The notes beneath the pieces are model-generated. The model was not told the origin of the DNA. It did not search any database and saw nothing but the letters and a program-made list of their open reading frames with translations. DNA of 59,799 nucleotides from Candidatus Fimimorpha excrementavium (GTDB lineage Bacteria > Bacillota > Clostridia > Lachnospirales > Lachnospiraceae), in the NCBI GenBank assembly GCA_018710785.1, contig DVJD01000105.1, forward strand, positions 1 through 59,799, written 5' to 3'. Positions 18,315 through 26,202 of this stretch are shown here, one piece after another. The position numbers were made by a program, and so were the translations under genes. Every line of letters starts with the position of its first letter. Positions within the stretch are counted from its first letter, which is position 1.

Positions 18315-18734
18315 TCACCCCGCAGGCGTATTTTCTACAGACCAGACACCAGCCGCATTTTTAGCCGTTTTCGCCGTTGCTCCATCCTTAAATGTGAAGG
18401 ACTCTGTCTTACTGGGGACATCTTTAAACACATGTTCTTTTGTGTCATAGGTCACCCCGGACAAAGAAATCTCTGTCACCGCACCCGTGGCTGTATAGCT
18501 TACCTGCACCAGATAATCCGGAAAATTATCATCCCCTGCATCCGGCGTTAAGGTGCCATACCGCACCGTTCCTCTGGCTCTTACATATGGCTCATTATCC
18601 GCTCCCGATGATGCATCTTGCAAGGCCTTTCCCTTATGCTGTCCGGTATATTCCCCATTGGTAACCATGCGTTCTCCCTCAATCGGGGAACTATCCGGCC
18701 AATCCACATTCCCATATTTCATTTCATTCGGCAT
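18315..18734 (-). CDS. Capsid-associated protein, decoration candidate
   Basis: A 139-aa protein (MPNEMKYGNVDWPDSSPIEG) directly downstream of the major capsid gene. It has two beta-type halves, including GDDNFPDYLVQVSYTATGAV and FTFKDGATAKTAKNAAGVW. I do not recognise a named family. Position suggests a head decoration or head-fibre protein; a role in the neck is also possible. A strong ribosome binding site precedes the ATG. Confidence 0.6.
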   Translation of the reverse strand: MPNEMKYGNVDWPDSSPIEGERMVTNGEYTGQHKGKALQDASSGADNEPYVRARGTVRYGTLTPDAGDDNFPDYLVQVSYTATGAVTEISLSGVTYDTKEHVFKDVPSKTESFTFKDGATAKTAKNAAGVWSVENTPAG

Positions 18735-18745
18735 AAGCTTCCTCC

Positions 18746-19708
18746 TTACTGCACTTTGATCTTTCGCATGATACCGGCCGCCTTTGTAGCCTTCAGAGCT
18801 GCGGCCGCGATCATTTCTACCTCACCTTTTTTCACCGCACCGGCCTCTGCAAACTGTGGCAGCCACTGCTTTACCGGAAGGGCTCCGCTTGGAGATACGG
18901 CATGGAAACCGTCCAGGGCAATCCTTGCCGCGTAAAGAGACGTACATCCGGTATCACCGCTGGTCAGAATTGGAACAATCGGCTCATTGGAGCCACTCTT
19001 CTCCCCAAAATCTACCAGAGGGATATCCCCATAGCTTTCAATCTGCTGGCCAAAATCGTTCTTCGTCACCTGATACATACCAGCCCGGCGGGCACACGCC
19101 CGGATTTTTGCAATCAGTTTCAGATTGCCTCCGATGAACGTAGGCCTTCCGTCAAGTCCCATGAGGAACTCATCCAGCTGATCCAGGAACAGCTGATAAT
19201 TCTCTGTCACCTTGGCGGTAGAGGAAAGGTCAATCGCTGCTGTTGGCTTGTATTCGGTAGAACTTCCAGTCACTGCGACATCCAAGCCGTCAAACGACTT
19301 TTCATCTTTGCTGGAATCCCCCATGATCAGTGTTTCAGAAAACAGTGCCGTGGCGGATTTAATTTTCTGCTGCATCTGGAAAGTCACCTCGTCATCCACG
19401 CCGCCCATGTCAGCAATCACGCGATCGATTTCAAACGATCCACCAAAGATCTTCAAATCTGTGGTGTATTTCTGCTTCTTTGCCTCGCTTGCTTTGTACT
19501 CCTCATTCACAGCACGGAAACCAGCTGTGGATGGGGTAATCACCCTGAAGTACCCGTAGGTCATGGTGGCTCCGCTCCCTACCGGGGATACGCAATCATC
19601 AAAGATCATATGATCCATCAAAAAACTGGATTTTCTAAACTCATCAATGACTGCCTGAGACAGTTTGTCCTGTGTCTTTAATTTTGCCTGTGCTAATGTT
19701 ACTGCCAT
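18746..19708 (-). CDS. Major capsid protein (HK97 fold)
   Basis: A 320-aa protein (MAVTLAQAKLKTQDKLSQAV). It has the typical capsid pattern: a short N-arm without a long delta domain, a central DRVIADMGGVDDEVTFQMQQ spine helix, IDLSSTAKVTENYQLFLDQ and a C-terminal ARRAGMYQVTKNDFGQQIE region. Scaffolding is supplied by the separate gene just upstream, which fits the absence of an internal delta domain. It has a strong ribosome binding site and is presumably among the most expressed late genes. Confidence 0.9.
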   Translation of the reverse strand: MAVTLAQAKLKTQDKLSQAVIDEFRKSSFLMDHMIFDDCVSPVGSGATMTYGYFRVITPSTAGFRAVNEEYKASEAKKQKYTTDLKIFGGSFEIDRVIADMGGVDDEVTFQMQQKIKSATALFSETLIMGDSSKDEKSFDGLDVAVTGSSTEYKPTAAIDLSSTAKVTENYQLFLDQLDEFLMGLDGRPTFIGGNLKLIAKIRACARRAGMYQVTKNDFGQQIESYGDIPLVDFGEKSGSNEPIVPILTSGDTGCTSLYAARIALDGFHAVSPSGALPVKQWLPQFAEAGAVKKGEVEMIAAAALKATKAAGIMRKIKVQ

Positions 19709-19723
19709 ATTTCTTTCACTCCT

Positions 19724-20395
19724 TTACTTTTTCAGCGCTTCTGAGACCGCATCCTTGAGTGTAACCGGACCGTCTGAGCCCTGGCCCTGCTGTCCGCCGC
19801 CTGCGGCGCCCACCTGGACAAAACCAGAAGAGCCTTTGGTCTGTGGCTTTAAAGCCGGTACATCCTCAAGTACCTGGTTCAATGCGCTTTTCATGCTTTC
19901 TTCGTTAATTTTCCCGTCCTGTCCCATGACCTTGCTTAGATCCGCCATCTTCAGGACGTATGGGATCGTCTTTGCATCCATCCCCATGGATACCGCCATC
20001 ACAGTGGCCGCGCTCTCAATCTGGGCCTGCTGGGCTGCTGCCTGGGCCTGAGAGAGCTGCGTCTGAGCATCCGTCAGCTGTCCCTGAAGAGCAGACACAT
20101 CCGGCTGGTTCTGGGCCTTCTGCTGCTTAAATGCAGCAATAGCCTGATTGACCTCCTCTTCTGTCAGGCCCTGTTGTTTAAAATACGCTTTCAGTGCCGT
20201 GTCTTCTTTGGCCTTCAGCGTTCCATCCAGCATCTGCTGGATCTTAGCATAATCAATCGCTGGAGGCGTCTGTCCATTCGTGCCTCCTGCCGTCCCTGTC
20301 GTGCCGTTTCCATCTCCGGCATTTCCTGATCCGCTTCCCACAGAACCTGATCCATCGGCAAATAACTGTAATTTCATGGGAAATAACTTCTTCAT
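19724..20395 (-). CDS. Capsid scaffolding protein
   Basis: A 223-aa protein starting MKKLFPMKLQLFADG. The MKLQLFA motif is widely seen at the start of Gram-positive phage scaffold and capsid proteins. It is followed by a Gly/Ser/Asn-rich linker, then a helical, Gln/Ala-rich middle (LQGQLTDAQTQLSQAQAAAQ) and a disordered Gly/Gln tail. It is removed during head maturation. AAAGGAG lies 10 nt before this ATG; an in-frame upstream extension lacks a site. It precedes the capsid gene, as expected. Confidence 0.85.
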   Translation of the reverse strand: MKKLFPMKLQLFADGSGSVGSGSGNAGDGNGTTGTAGGTNGQTPPAIDYAKIQQMLDGTLKAKEDTALKAYFKQQGLTEEEVNQAIAAFKQQKAQNQPDVSALQGQLTDAQTQLSQAQAAAQQAQIESAATVMAVSMGMDAKTIPYVLKMADLSKVMGQDGKINEESMKSALNQVLEDVPALKPQTKGSSGFVQVGAAGGGQQGQGSDGPVTLKDAVSEALKK

Positions 20396-20502
20396 TTTGA
20401 TACTGCTCCTTTCCATTTCTGAGAGTGTCACTCTTACTGCTATCCATTGTCATCGGTGTCACCGGCCACGCAGCAGTTTCATGCCTTGCTCGTGTTTGGG
20501 CA

Positions 20503-20532
20503 TAAAAAATAAGATGCTTCACCCGGCATCTT
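20503..20532 (-). terminator. Terminator-like hairpin before scaffold gene
   Basis: The minus strand has AAGATGC, loop CGGGTGAA, GCATCTT and then ATTTTTTA. The stem is perfect over 7 bp. Since genes continue downstream, it is probably a partial terminator or attenuator. Confidence 0.65.
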
Positions 20533-20611
20533 AACGGGAGATATGTGGATCACCTCCTACAATCTAAGCGTGTGTTTTTCTCGCAAATGGTATCCTCCTT
20601 TCCTAAAATGG

Positions 20612-20647
20612 GTATAAAAATACCACCGGCCATTTCTGACTGGTGGC
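20612..20647 (-). terminator. Terminator after the 64-aa gene
   Basis: The minus strand has CCACCAG, a loop, and CCGGTGG followed by TATTTTTATA, directly after the stop codon of the 64-aa gene at 20649. Confidence 0.7.
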
Positions 20648-20648
20648 A

Positions 20649-20843
20649 TTAAATAAACTCAACTGTCTCTCCTAAATAACTTTTATCAGAAGTGATTGCG
20701 ATACATTGAGGTAAATCATAAATCGGAACCGGTTCAAATTCCTCCGTACCGATGCGGTACTTTTTATAGTGTACCTGCGGCATTTTATCCAACTTCAATA
20801 CAACATACTGCCTTATCCGAAATTCTTCAACAACCTTACTCAT
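20649..20843 (-). CDS. 64-aa partner of the minor head protein
   Basis: A small acidic/beta protein (MSKVVEEFRIRQYVVLKLDK, ending YLGETVEFI). It overlaps the 3' end of the minor head gene by 8 bp, so it is co-translated with it, and is followed at once by a terminator. Since the upstream protein carries an extra C-terminal zincin-like domain, this small protein could be an inhibitor, immunity factor or chaperone of that domain. No family with known function was recognised. Confidence 0.6.
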   Translation of the reverse strand: MSKVVEEFRIRQYVVLKLDKMPQVHYKKYRIGTEEFEPVPIYDLPQCIAITSDKSYLGETVEFI

Positions 20844-22365
20844 TGATCCGTTTACCTCCCTTCCGATATTTTTCCAACTCCTGCTGATAAAATTTTAATT
20901 GTTTCTGTGTTAATTCAATCTCTTTTCTTGGAATCTTATACTTGTCAGCATTTTTCAGCAAATACTGTTTGGCATCTATCTCGTTTAAAATGCTTCTAAG
21001 TGGCTCTCCTTTATCATCGTTCTGCTTCGCAAGATTCTGCTCAAAATGATACGTTTCTTCCAGTACCTCACTGATACAGACATCTTTTCTGAACATTAAA
21101 ATGTCTCCAACATTGGATGCTGCCGCTCCCATTTTATCAAGATGCTCCTCAATTTCTTTTGTACCCCGAAGGATAACCGCACCGTTCTTCCTGGCCTGGA
21201 TAGTCAATCTTTCAAAAGTTTCATCGCTGACAAATTTGAATCCTTCTCTTGATGTACTATTCTTTCTGTACATTTTTATTATATCAGAATCAATAGCTTT
21301 CGCAACAGTTTTCCATTCACTTTCTTTTCTTCCGTAATGTTCTCTGTTTTCAATATCCAAAGAATACTCTGCCATCCGTTCATACTTTTTCGCTTGCCTG
21401 GAGGCATACTGCTGTCTGGCCTCCTGTTTATTCGCAAGCCCGATCTCTTCCAATTCTTCCTTAGTCCAGGTATCATCCGCCGTGGAAATACCCGGAAAAT
21501 AGGTAGTGTGACTGTCTTTACAGCGTGGATGGTACAAGCCACACTCAATCGCATAACTCATCAACGGATACTTGCCATCTTTCCTGCTACCGCCGCTCCA
21601 TACATCGTCAATCAGCACTTTTCCCACGAAAGGAAGACATTTCGGACAAGGATTTCCGCGCTTATTCACTATAACCGTGTGGATTCCCCACTCCTGACGT
21701 TTTTGCCCTTCCCCCTGCAGATATGCCCGCTTGCTGGCCGTGCGGATTGCCATATCTGCATAGTCCGATAATGTATGACGCGCACCATTTTTATACTCAA
21801 TACAGGTTAGTCCGGCCGCCAACATATCCTTCAAAGCCATGTCCACCGCTTTCTCGTAAGTACCGGCACCGGTATTGGCATACATCTGAGCGTTGAAAAT
21901 AGCCTTTCGATATTGATCATCTGCTCTGCGCAGCAGTGCCGTTTCCGCTTTTTCCATATCATCCGTAGTTGCCTGGATCAATGCATTTAATTTCCTGTCA
22001 TTCACTTTAAAAAACTCTGCCGCAGACTCCTTGGAAACTTGCTCGCTGGAAAATCCCTTCATTATGGCATCCAGGATCTCTATCTCCTGATCCATTTCTC
22101 CCTCATCTCGGGCAATCCGAATCAATTCCTCCATCTGCTCATTAATTTTTGCAAATGGCTTTTTGAATTTCTTTCTATTTTCCTTACGATATTTTTCCAA
22201 ATTCTTCAGCTGTTCTGCCTGCCACATGGACCATTGTTTGTCCTCTTTGACTTCTTCCACCTTATGGCGCTTCATGTTCCGTATCATGGAAGCAATCAAT
22301 TCATCTTCGATCGCTTCCAATGCTTTTCCGATGTCATATTCTGTATTGATCTTGCGCACGGGCAT
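20836..22365 (-). CDS. Minor head (morphogenesis) protein with C-terminal zincin-like domain
   Basis: About 509 aa. Residues 1-340 match phage minor capsid/head morphogenesis proteins (Phage_min_cap2 or SPP1 gp7 type): a helical N-part, then ASKRAYLQGEGQKRQEWGIH, CPKCLPFVGK (about 241-250) and YHPRCKDSHTTYFPG. This half is usually injected or sits on the portal. From about residue 365 an additional domain follows with EVLEETYHFEQN and LNEIDAKQYLLKNADK, a pattern like a metallopeptidase with an altered HExxH (EExxH) plus a downstream Glu. The start is ambiguous: ATG at 22365 or GTG at 22359, the latter with better spacing to GGGAGG. Confidence 0.8.
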   Translation of the reverse strand: MPVRKINTEYDIGKALEAIEDELIASMIRNMKRHKVEEVKEDKQWSMWQAEQLKNLEKYRKENRKKFKKPFAKINEQMEELIRIARDEGEMDQEIEILDAIMKGFSSEQVSKESAAEFFKVNDRKLNALIQATTDDMEKAETALLRRADDQYRKAIFNAQMYANTGAGTYEKAVDMALKDMLAAGLTCIEYKNGARHTLSDYADMAIRTASKRAYLQGEGQKRQEWGIHTVIVNKRGNPCPKCLPFVGKVLIDDVWSGGSRKDGKYPLMSYAIECGLYHPRCKDSHTTYFPGISTADDTWTKEELEEIGLANKQEARQQYASRQAKKYERMAEYSLDIENREHYGRKESEWKTVAKAIDSDIIKMYRKNSTSREGFKFVSDETFERLTIQARKNGAVILRGTKEIEEHLDKMGAAASNVGDILMFRKDVCISEVLEETYHFEQNLAKQNDDKGEPLRSILNEIDAKQYLLKNADKYKIPRKEIELTQKQLKFYQQELEKYRKGGKRINE

Positions 22366-22586
22366 CACCTCCCGTTTGCATATACCTTAAATCCCTGACT
22401 CTTGTAAGCACGGATCATTGCTTTTAATTGCGTAGTGCTGGTGCATTTATCACAGAGAAGCTCCGCATAATCATTCTTTTCCACCGCGTAAATTCCCCTT
22501 GGAATCTGCTCCCGTGCGATCTCCAGCATCCCCTGGTATTCCTTCCGGCTCATTCGGTACATTCGTTTTCCCACTTTGACTTTCAT
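22365..22586 (-). CDS. Small protein overlapping the portal gene
   Basis: A 73-aa basic protein (MKVKVGKRMYRMSRKEYQGM, ending GFKVYANGR). Its first 116 bp overlap the portal gene in another frame, and its stop overlaps the start of the minor head gene. GGAAGG lies close upstream of the ATG, and a GTG nine nt earlier is an alternative. Sequence such as YAELLCDKC and LKAMIRAYKSQGFKV looks like a genuine protein. The function is unknown; small genes at this place occur in related phages. Confidence 0.6.
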   Translation of the reverse strand: MKVKVGKRMYRMSRKEYQGMLEIAREQIPRGIYAVEKNDYAELLCDKCTSTTQLKAMIRAYKSQGFKVYANGR

Positions 22587-24102
22587 TCGCGCCACCTTCC
22601 TGAAATCCTTTTACCTGGAACGTCCCCGCATCCAGGTTAACCCACGGTTCTTCCAGACCCTGGATCCCCTGCTCTGCTTTCAGCCTGGCAATTTCCTCCT
22701 GTTTCCACGTTTCATCCTTGCTGTCTCCGTACAATTCTTCCACGGATGCCTCAATGCTCATGATGCCGCCCTGCTTTCCTTTGCTGACGGTCTCCACCTG
22801 ACTTTCAAAGGAAGGATTGGCGTACTCACCAAATGGGATATCTACCTTCACATCCTCCACGCTCTGACCGTGAAGGATGTTATAAGCATTGATCGAAGCA
22901 CTCACCAGCTCCGGCAGCGTTTCCTGCAGCGCTTCCACGATAGCATTGCGCGTGTAAAGCGTTGCCTTCTCTTTCTCCCGCTGTGCTTCTGCGTTATCCA
23001 GCTTCTTCACATCAATCCCCAGCGTGGAGGGACTGATCAGGCCCTGCAGACACAGATCCAACGCCGTCACATAACTGGACAGATAACTTTCATGCGGGAT
23101 GTCCGGCTGTTCTGTGTGGATTTCATTCTTTCCACCTTCGGACATATTGTCATCTCCGGCGATAAACCGGTTATCAAATGGACTGGGCTTCATCAGCATT
23201 CCTGTTTCCGGATCTCTGGGGATATAGGACTCAGGAATGTATGTCCGGGCCCGTCCCGCCCGAAGGGCATCCATCCACTGGCTCCACGCTTCATCGAATG
23301 CGTCAAAGCTGTCCAGTTTCCCATCAAAGACGCTTCCCCCTCGTCCCTCATACTTCGTGGACTCATACACCATCATGGGAACCGCCAGGATCACATTCTC
23401 GTCAAAGGTCCAGTCAGACAATACTTTCGTGGCTTCCGTAAGATTCAGATCCACCTGCTTGTCTCCAGAATACAGCTCGTTTTTAATGCAGCCATATCCA
23501 TACCGTTCATTGAGTACATAATTCTGGCCATGTTCCCGGTATGGCGTTTTAAAAATCACTTCCCGGATCCGGTCCCTATGACGGACAAATTCTACCCGCT
23601 CACCAGGGTACCATTCCAGGATCGGATATTCACTTACCTCGGTATCAATGGTGACTTTAAACGCTCCATCCCCAATGTACAGGATCTCTTTCAGCGCCTT
23701 CTCCATCTTTTTTGAGAACTTATTATCCTCTGCGATCTCTTCCCAAAGCTTACGCTGCTTCTCACTGTCTGAGAACTCAAAATCGTTCATATCCGCCAGC
23801 GTAATAGCTGCCAGCATCCGGACAATCAACCCGGGCAAACCGGTATGAATCTTTCGCATCTCCATCCCTGGTGTGCATTTTGACGCCCAGAACTTATATT
23901 GATCTGCGTACGCAGGACACTGTTCATAGAATTGAACCAGCTCGTTGCTGTCTCCCCGATACCAGATCCGGTTTCGGATTGCATTGGCTTCAAAGTCCAG
24001 CACTTCTTTTATCCGGATGCTGTATTGACTGGAAGGAGTAATGTCCAGCCAGCTTCTCAGTCCTCTCTTAATGTTCTCGCTCAATGTTGATAGCCACCTC
24101 AT
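22471..24102 (-). CDS. Portal protein
   Basis: A 543-aa portal that forms the ring through which DNA enters the head. Recognisable stretches include a basic N-terminus (MRWLSTLSENIKRGLRSWLD), a clip/stem region with LEWYPGERVEFVRHRDRI, and TLGIDVKKLDNAEAQREKEK near residue 375, the usual conserved portal helix. The tail is hydrophilic and ends GNLRGGKE. It overlaps the terminase gene by 4 bp. The last 116 bp encode a second protein in another frame. Confidence 0.88.
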   Translation of the reverse strand: MRWLSTLSENIKRGLRSWLDITPSSQYSIRIKEVLDFEANAIRNRIWYRGDSNELVQFYEQCPAYADQYKFWASKCTPGMEMRKIHTGLPGLIVRMLAAITLADMNDFEFSDSEKQRKLWEEIAEDNKFSKKMEKALKEILYIGDGAFKVTIDTEVSEYPILEWYPGERVEFVRHRDRIREVIFKTPYREHGQNYVLNERYGYGCIKNELYSGDKQVDLNLTEATKVLSDWTFDENVILAVPMMVYESTKYEGRGGSVFDGKLDSFDAFDEAWSQWMDALRAGRARTYIPESYIPRDPETGMLMKPSPFDNRFIAGDDNMSEGGKNEIHTEQPDIPHESYLSSYVTALDLCLQGLISPSTLGIDVKKLDNAEAQREKEKATLYTRNAIVEALQETLPELVSASINAYNILHGQSVEDVKVDIPFGEYANPSFESQVETVSKGKQGGIMSIEASVEELYGDSKDETWKQEEIARLKAEQGIQGLEEPWVNLDAGTFQVKGFQEGGANESQSGKTNVPNEPEGIPGDAGDRTGADSKGNLRGGKE

Positions 24103-25463
24103 TTCTCTTCCTCCTCAAATCCAATCAGGTTCCGGTAAGGGATCCATGCATATTGCTGGGCATTTATGGTGTGATCGTTTCTATCCTCCGGCTGATCCTT
24201 CTCGTCATCCCAGGAATACCGGTCCAGCTCCGCCAGATGTTCTGTACAAGTATCTACCACCAGATAACATCCCTGCTCGATCCATCCAAGCTGCAGCTTG
24301 ATACGATCCAGAATCTCTACTTTCTTATAGCTGTCCACAAAATTATAGATGCATCCATGGAGGCGTTTGTACTTGCGAAGTTCTGTGATCGTTGCCTGAT
24401 CCGCACTGTCAATAAACACATCCTTGGCAAATCCCCATTCCTTTCGGCATCGCTCTAGGAAATCTATAAACTTTACTGCTGTGTCCGATGGTGCCAGCGG
24501 CTGATCCAGATCGGCATTGCTGTATACTTTCTCCTCCAGCGTAATCAATTTTCTGTCAAAGGTGATCCCCTGAAAAATCATGGAAATTGTATCCGGAGAC
24601 TTTGCGGAATAAGATGTGTCCATACCTGCGGTAAACTTCTTAAATCGGATATTTCCATTCTGAATCCGCTGCTTGACCCATGCCGCAGTAACCACATGCC
24701 TCTTCCGGTCAAAGTTCGGAAAGATCAGGCCCGTGGCCTTACCGCGCAGTCCCTGGATCTTATTCTTCCAAATCTTGGTTCCTTTTGGCGTATTCATAAT
24801 GATCTGCTGAAGCTTTTCCTTGGACAAACCCAGGTTATGGGCAAAAGAAAAGAACCAATGCACCCAACCGGGTTTTGGTTCTTCCTTCAGTTCGTCTTTA
24901 ATTTCCTGTGGAGTTTCATCCTCCCATTCCGGCAGCGGCCTACTGCAGTTAATATACTCTTTATACACATCCAGCCCCGGATCATCCGGATTCAGCGTCG
25001 CCATAAGGTAATCGCAACGCATGGATGCTTCTCGGACGAAATCAATGTCTGCCGTGTTGATCTCATCGATGTACAGGCAGCCATACTGGCCGCCCAGGGC
25101 ATCCTTCCATTTCCGCTTGTTGCCGTAACCCACCACGAAGATGATCTTGTCCCCACCGGATGTATGGAAAAGCAGATGCGGCATCTTATATTCTCCGGAT
25201 CCGTTTCCCTTATATTCCACCAGAATCCCGAAATCATCCAGGATTCCAAGATCCTTGTTAATGATATTTTTCTCGGCAGCGCCGGTATCATCCGCTGCCA
25301 GGATATGCAATTTCTTTGGCGACTCTGCTACCTTCAGCATAAACTTAAACAGGCCAACGGTTGTCTTCCCCGCCGCTGTCGTGCCCTCCAGAAATTCTAC
25401 CGGGGCATCGCAGCGAAGAAATGCCTTGTACTTTTCAGAAAGCAAAAGTCTTTCTGTACTCAT
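24099..25463 (-). CDS. terL: Terminase large subunit (PBSX/SPP1 type)
   Basis: A 454-aa ATPase/nuclease that packages DNA. The ATPase domain has Walker A EGTTAAGKTT (residues 26-35) and Walker B LYIDEIN. The RNase H-like nuclease domain has its acidic residues in GMDTSYSAKSPD, FIDSADQA and DRNDHTINAQQY. The gene overlaps terS by 4 bp (ATGA). The combination with an adjacent terS and SPP1-like portal/minor head genes suggests headful packaging, which is inference. Confidence 0.92.
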   Translation of the reverse strand: MSTERLLLSEKYKAFLRCDAPVEFLEGTTAAGKTTVGLFKFMLKVAESPKKLHILAADDTGAAEKNIINKDLGILDDFGILVEYKGNGSGEYKMPHLLFHTSGGDKIIFVVGYGNKRKWKDALGGQYGCLYIDEINTADIDFVREASMRCDYLMATLNPDDPGLDVYKEYINCSRPLPEWEDETPQEIKDELKEEPKPGWVHWFFSFAHNLGLSKEKLQQIIMNTPKGTKIWKNKIQGLRGKATGLIFPNFDRKRHVVTAAWVKQRIQNGNIRFKKFTAGMDTSYSAKSPDTISMIFQGITFDRKLITLEEKVYSNADLDQPLAPSDTAVKFIDFLERCRKEWGFAKDVFIDSADQATITELRKYKRLHGCIYNFVDSYKKVEILDRIKLQLGWIEQGCYLVVDTCTEHLAELDRYSWDDEKDQPEDRNDHTINAQQYAWIPYRNLIGFEEEEK

Positions 25464-25963
25464 CCGGTATCCCCTCGCATCTGAGAAAGCAGATCATCCA
25501 GCTTGTTTTTCTCGGTTTCCAGGGTACCGGACAATTCCACCTTGTCTTTGAACATCCCCAAATGTTTTCCCAATAGTTCCAGGGCCTTTATTTTATCGGC
25601 CATTTTGATCTCGCGCTCCAGGCCATCTTCCCCGAAAGTTTTGACCTTCACCGACTGGATGGCTGCTGTATCTTCTCTGGCAGCATCTGGTTTCACAGTA
25701 GCAGTTTCTGCATCAATCACATCTTCCGCGTTTACGAAAGCGATCTTTGCCAGCTCTGCCACCACCCGATCTGCATTGACGCCGGTACGCTTGCTGCGCT
25801 CAGCCATAGCCTTTGCAATACGCGCCTGAATGTCAGGTTTCGTCAGGTTTTCACTTCCTATGGATTTCGCTGTATCCGGACTGTATCCGGCCCTTATGGC
25901 GGCCTGAGTGGCGTTCAGGTCAATCAAATATTCTTCTACAAATCTCTTCTGTTTCTTTGTCAT
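25460..25963 (-). CDS. terS: Terminase small subunit
   Basis: A 167-aa protein of the Terminase_2 type. The N-terminal helix-turn-helix (KQKRFVEEYLIDLNATQAAI, then AGYSPDTAKSIGSENLTKP) recognises the packaging site. The C-terminal part is a coiled segment ending LDDLLSQMRGDTG that should contact TerL. It is the first gene of the packaging module and is coupled to terL by an ATGA overlap. A GGAGGTG site precedes the ATG. Confidence 0.9.
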   Translation of the reverse strand: MTKKQKRFVEEYLIDLNATQAAIRAGYSPDTAKSIGSENLTKPDIQARIAKAMAERSKRTGVNADRVVAELAKIAFVNAEDVIDAETATVKPDAAREDTAAIQSVKVKTFGEDGLEREIKMADKIKALELLGKHLGMFKDKVELSGTLETEKNKLDDLLSQMRGDTG

Positions 25964-26026
25964 TCAGGCTCACCTCCTTCTGCCCCACCGGGCGTGAGCA
26001 GTTTATTGTCTATGCTCGGGACAGAT

Positions 26027-26098
26027 TGGCCCTCCGGGACTCGAACCCGGAACCGCCCGGTTATGAGCCGGTTGCTCTAACCAATTGAGTTAAGGGCC
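26027..26098 (-). tRNA. Phage tRNA with CAU anticodon (Ile2 or Met), imperfect
   Basis: A 72-nt cloverleaf on the minus strand begins GGCCCTT. Its anticodon loop is CTCATAA (anticodon CAU), its T arm CCGGG TTCGAGT CCCGG, and its discriminator A. No CCA is encoded. The loop matches the Ile2 type, which reads AUA after lysidine modification, better than elongator Met. The D stem lacks one base, the acceptor has only six good pairs, and the anticodon stem has an A-G mismatch, so it could be partly decayed. Confidence 0.65.
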
Positions 26099-26105
26099 AA
26101 TATAA

Positions 26106-26134
26106 AAAGCCGCGGCGAATGCCACGACTTTTTT
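26106..26134 (-). terminator. Terminator of the DUF2971 cargo gene
   Basis: The minus strand has AGTCGTGGC, loop ATTC, GCCGCGGCT with one wobble pair, then TTTTTATA. The plus strand also has a T-run, so it may work in both directions. It separates the cargo gene from the tRNA and late genes. Confidence 0.7.
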
Positions 26135-26202
26135 GTAAGATAGATCGATGAACCAATTTATTTTATGCTGTATTTTTAATACAATATCTAACTATCTTTG
26201 TT

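Larger units (their letters stand above)
20432..20648 (-). promoter_or_regulatory. Structured leader between head-morphogenesis and capsid genes
   Basis: This 217-bp gap holds two terminator-like hairpins (20612-20647 and 20503-20532) with a short stretch between. That stretch contains an AAAGGAGG site with a 9-codon TTG-started frame (about 20555-20590) and a second near-perfect anti-16S sequence GGAGGTGATCC. The second site can pair with downstream ATCTCC. The layout resembles an attenuation or translational control region before the highly expressed capsid genes. This is inference. Confidence 0.4.
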
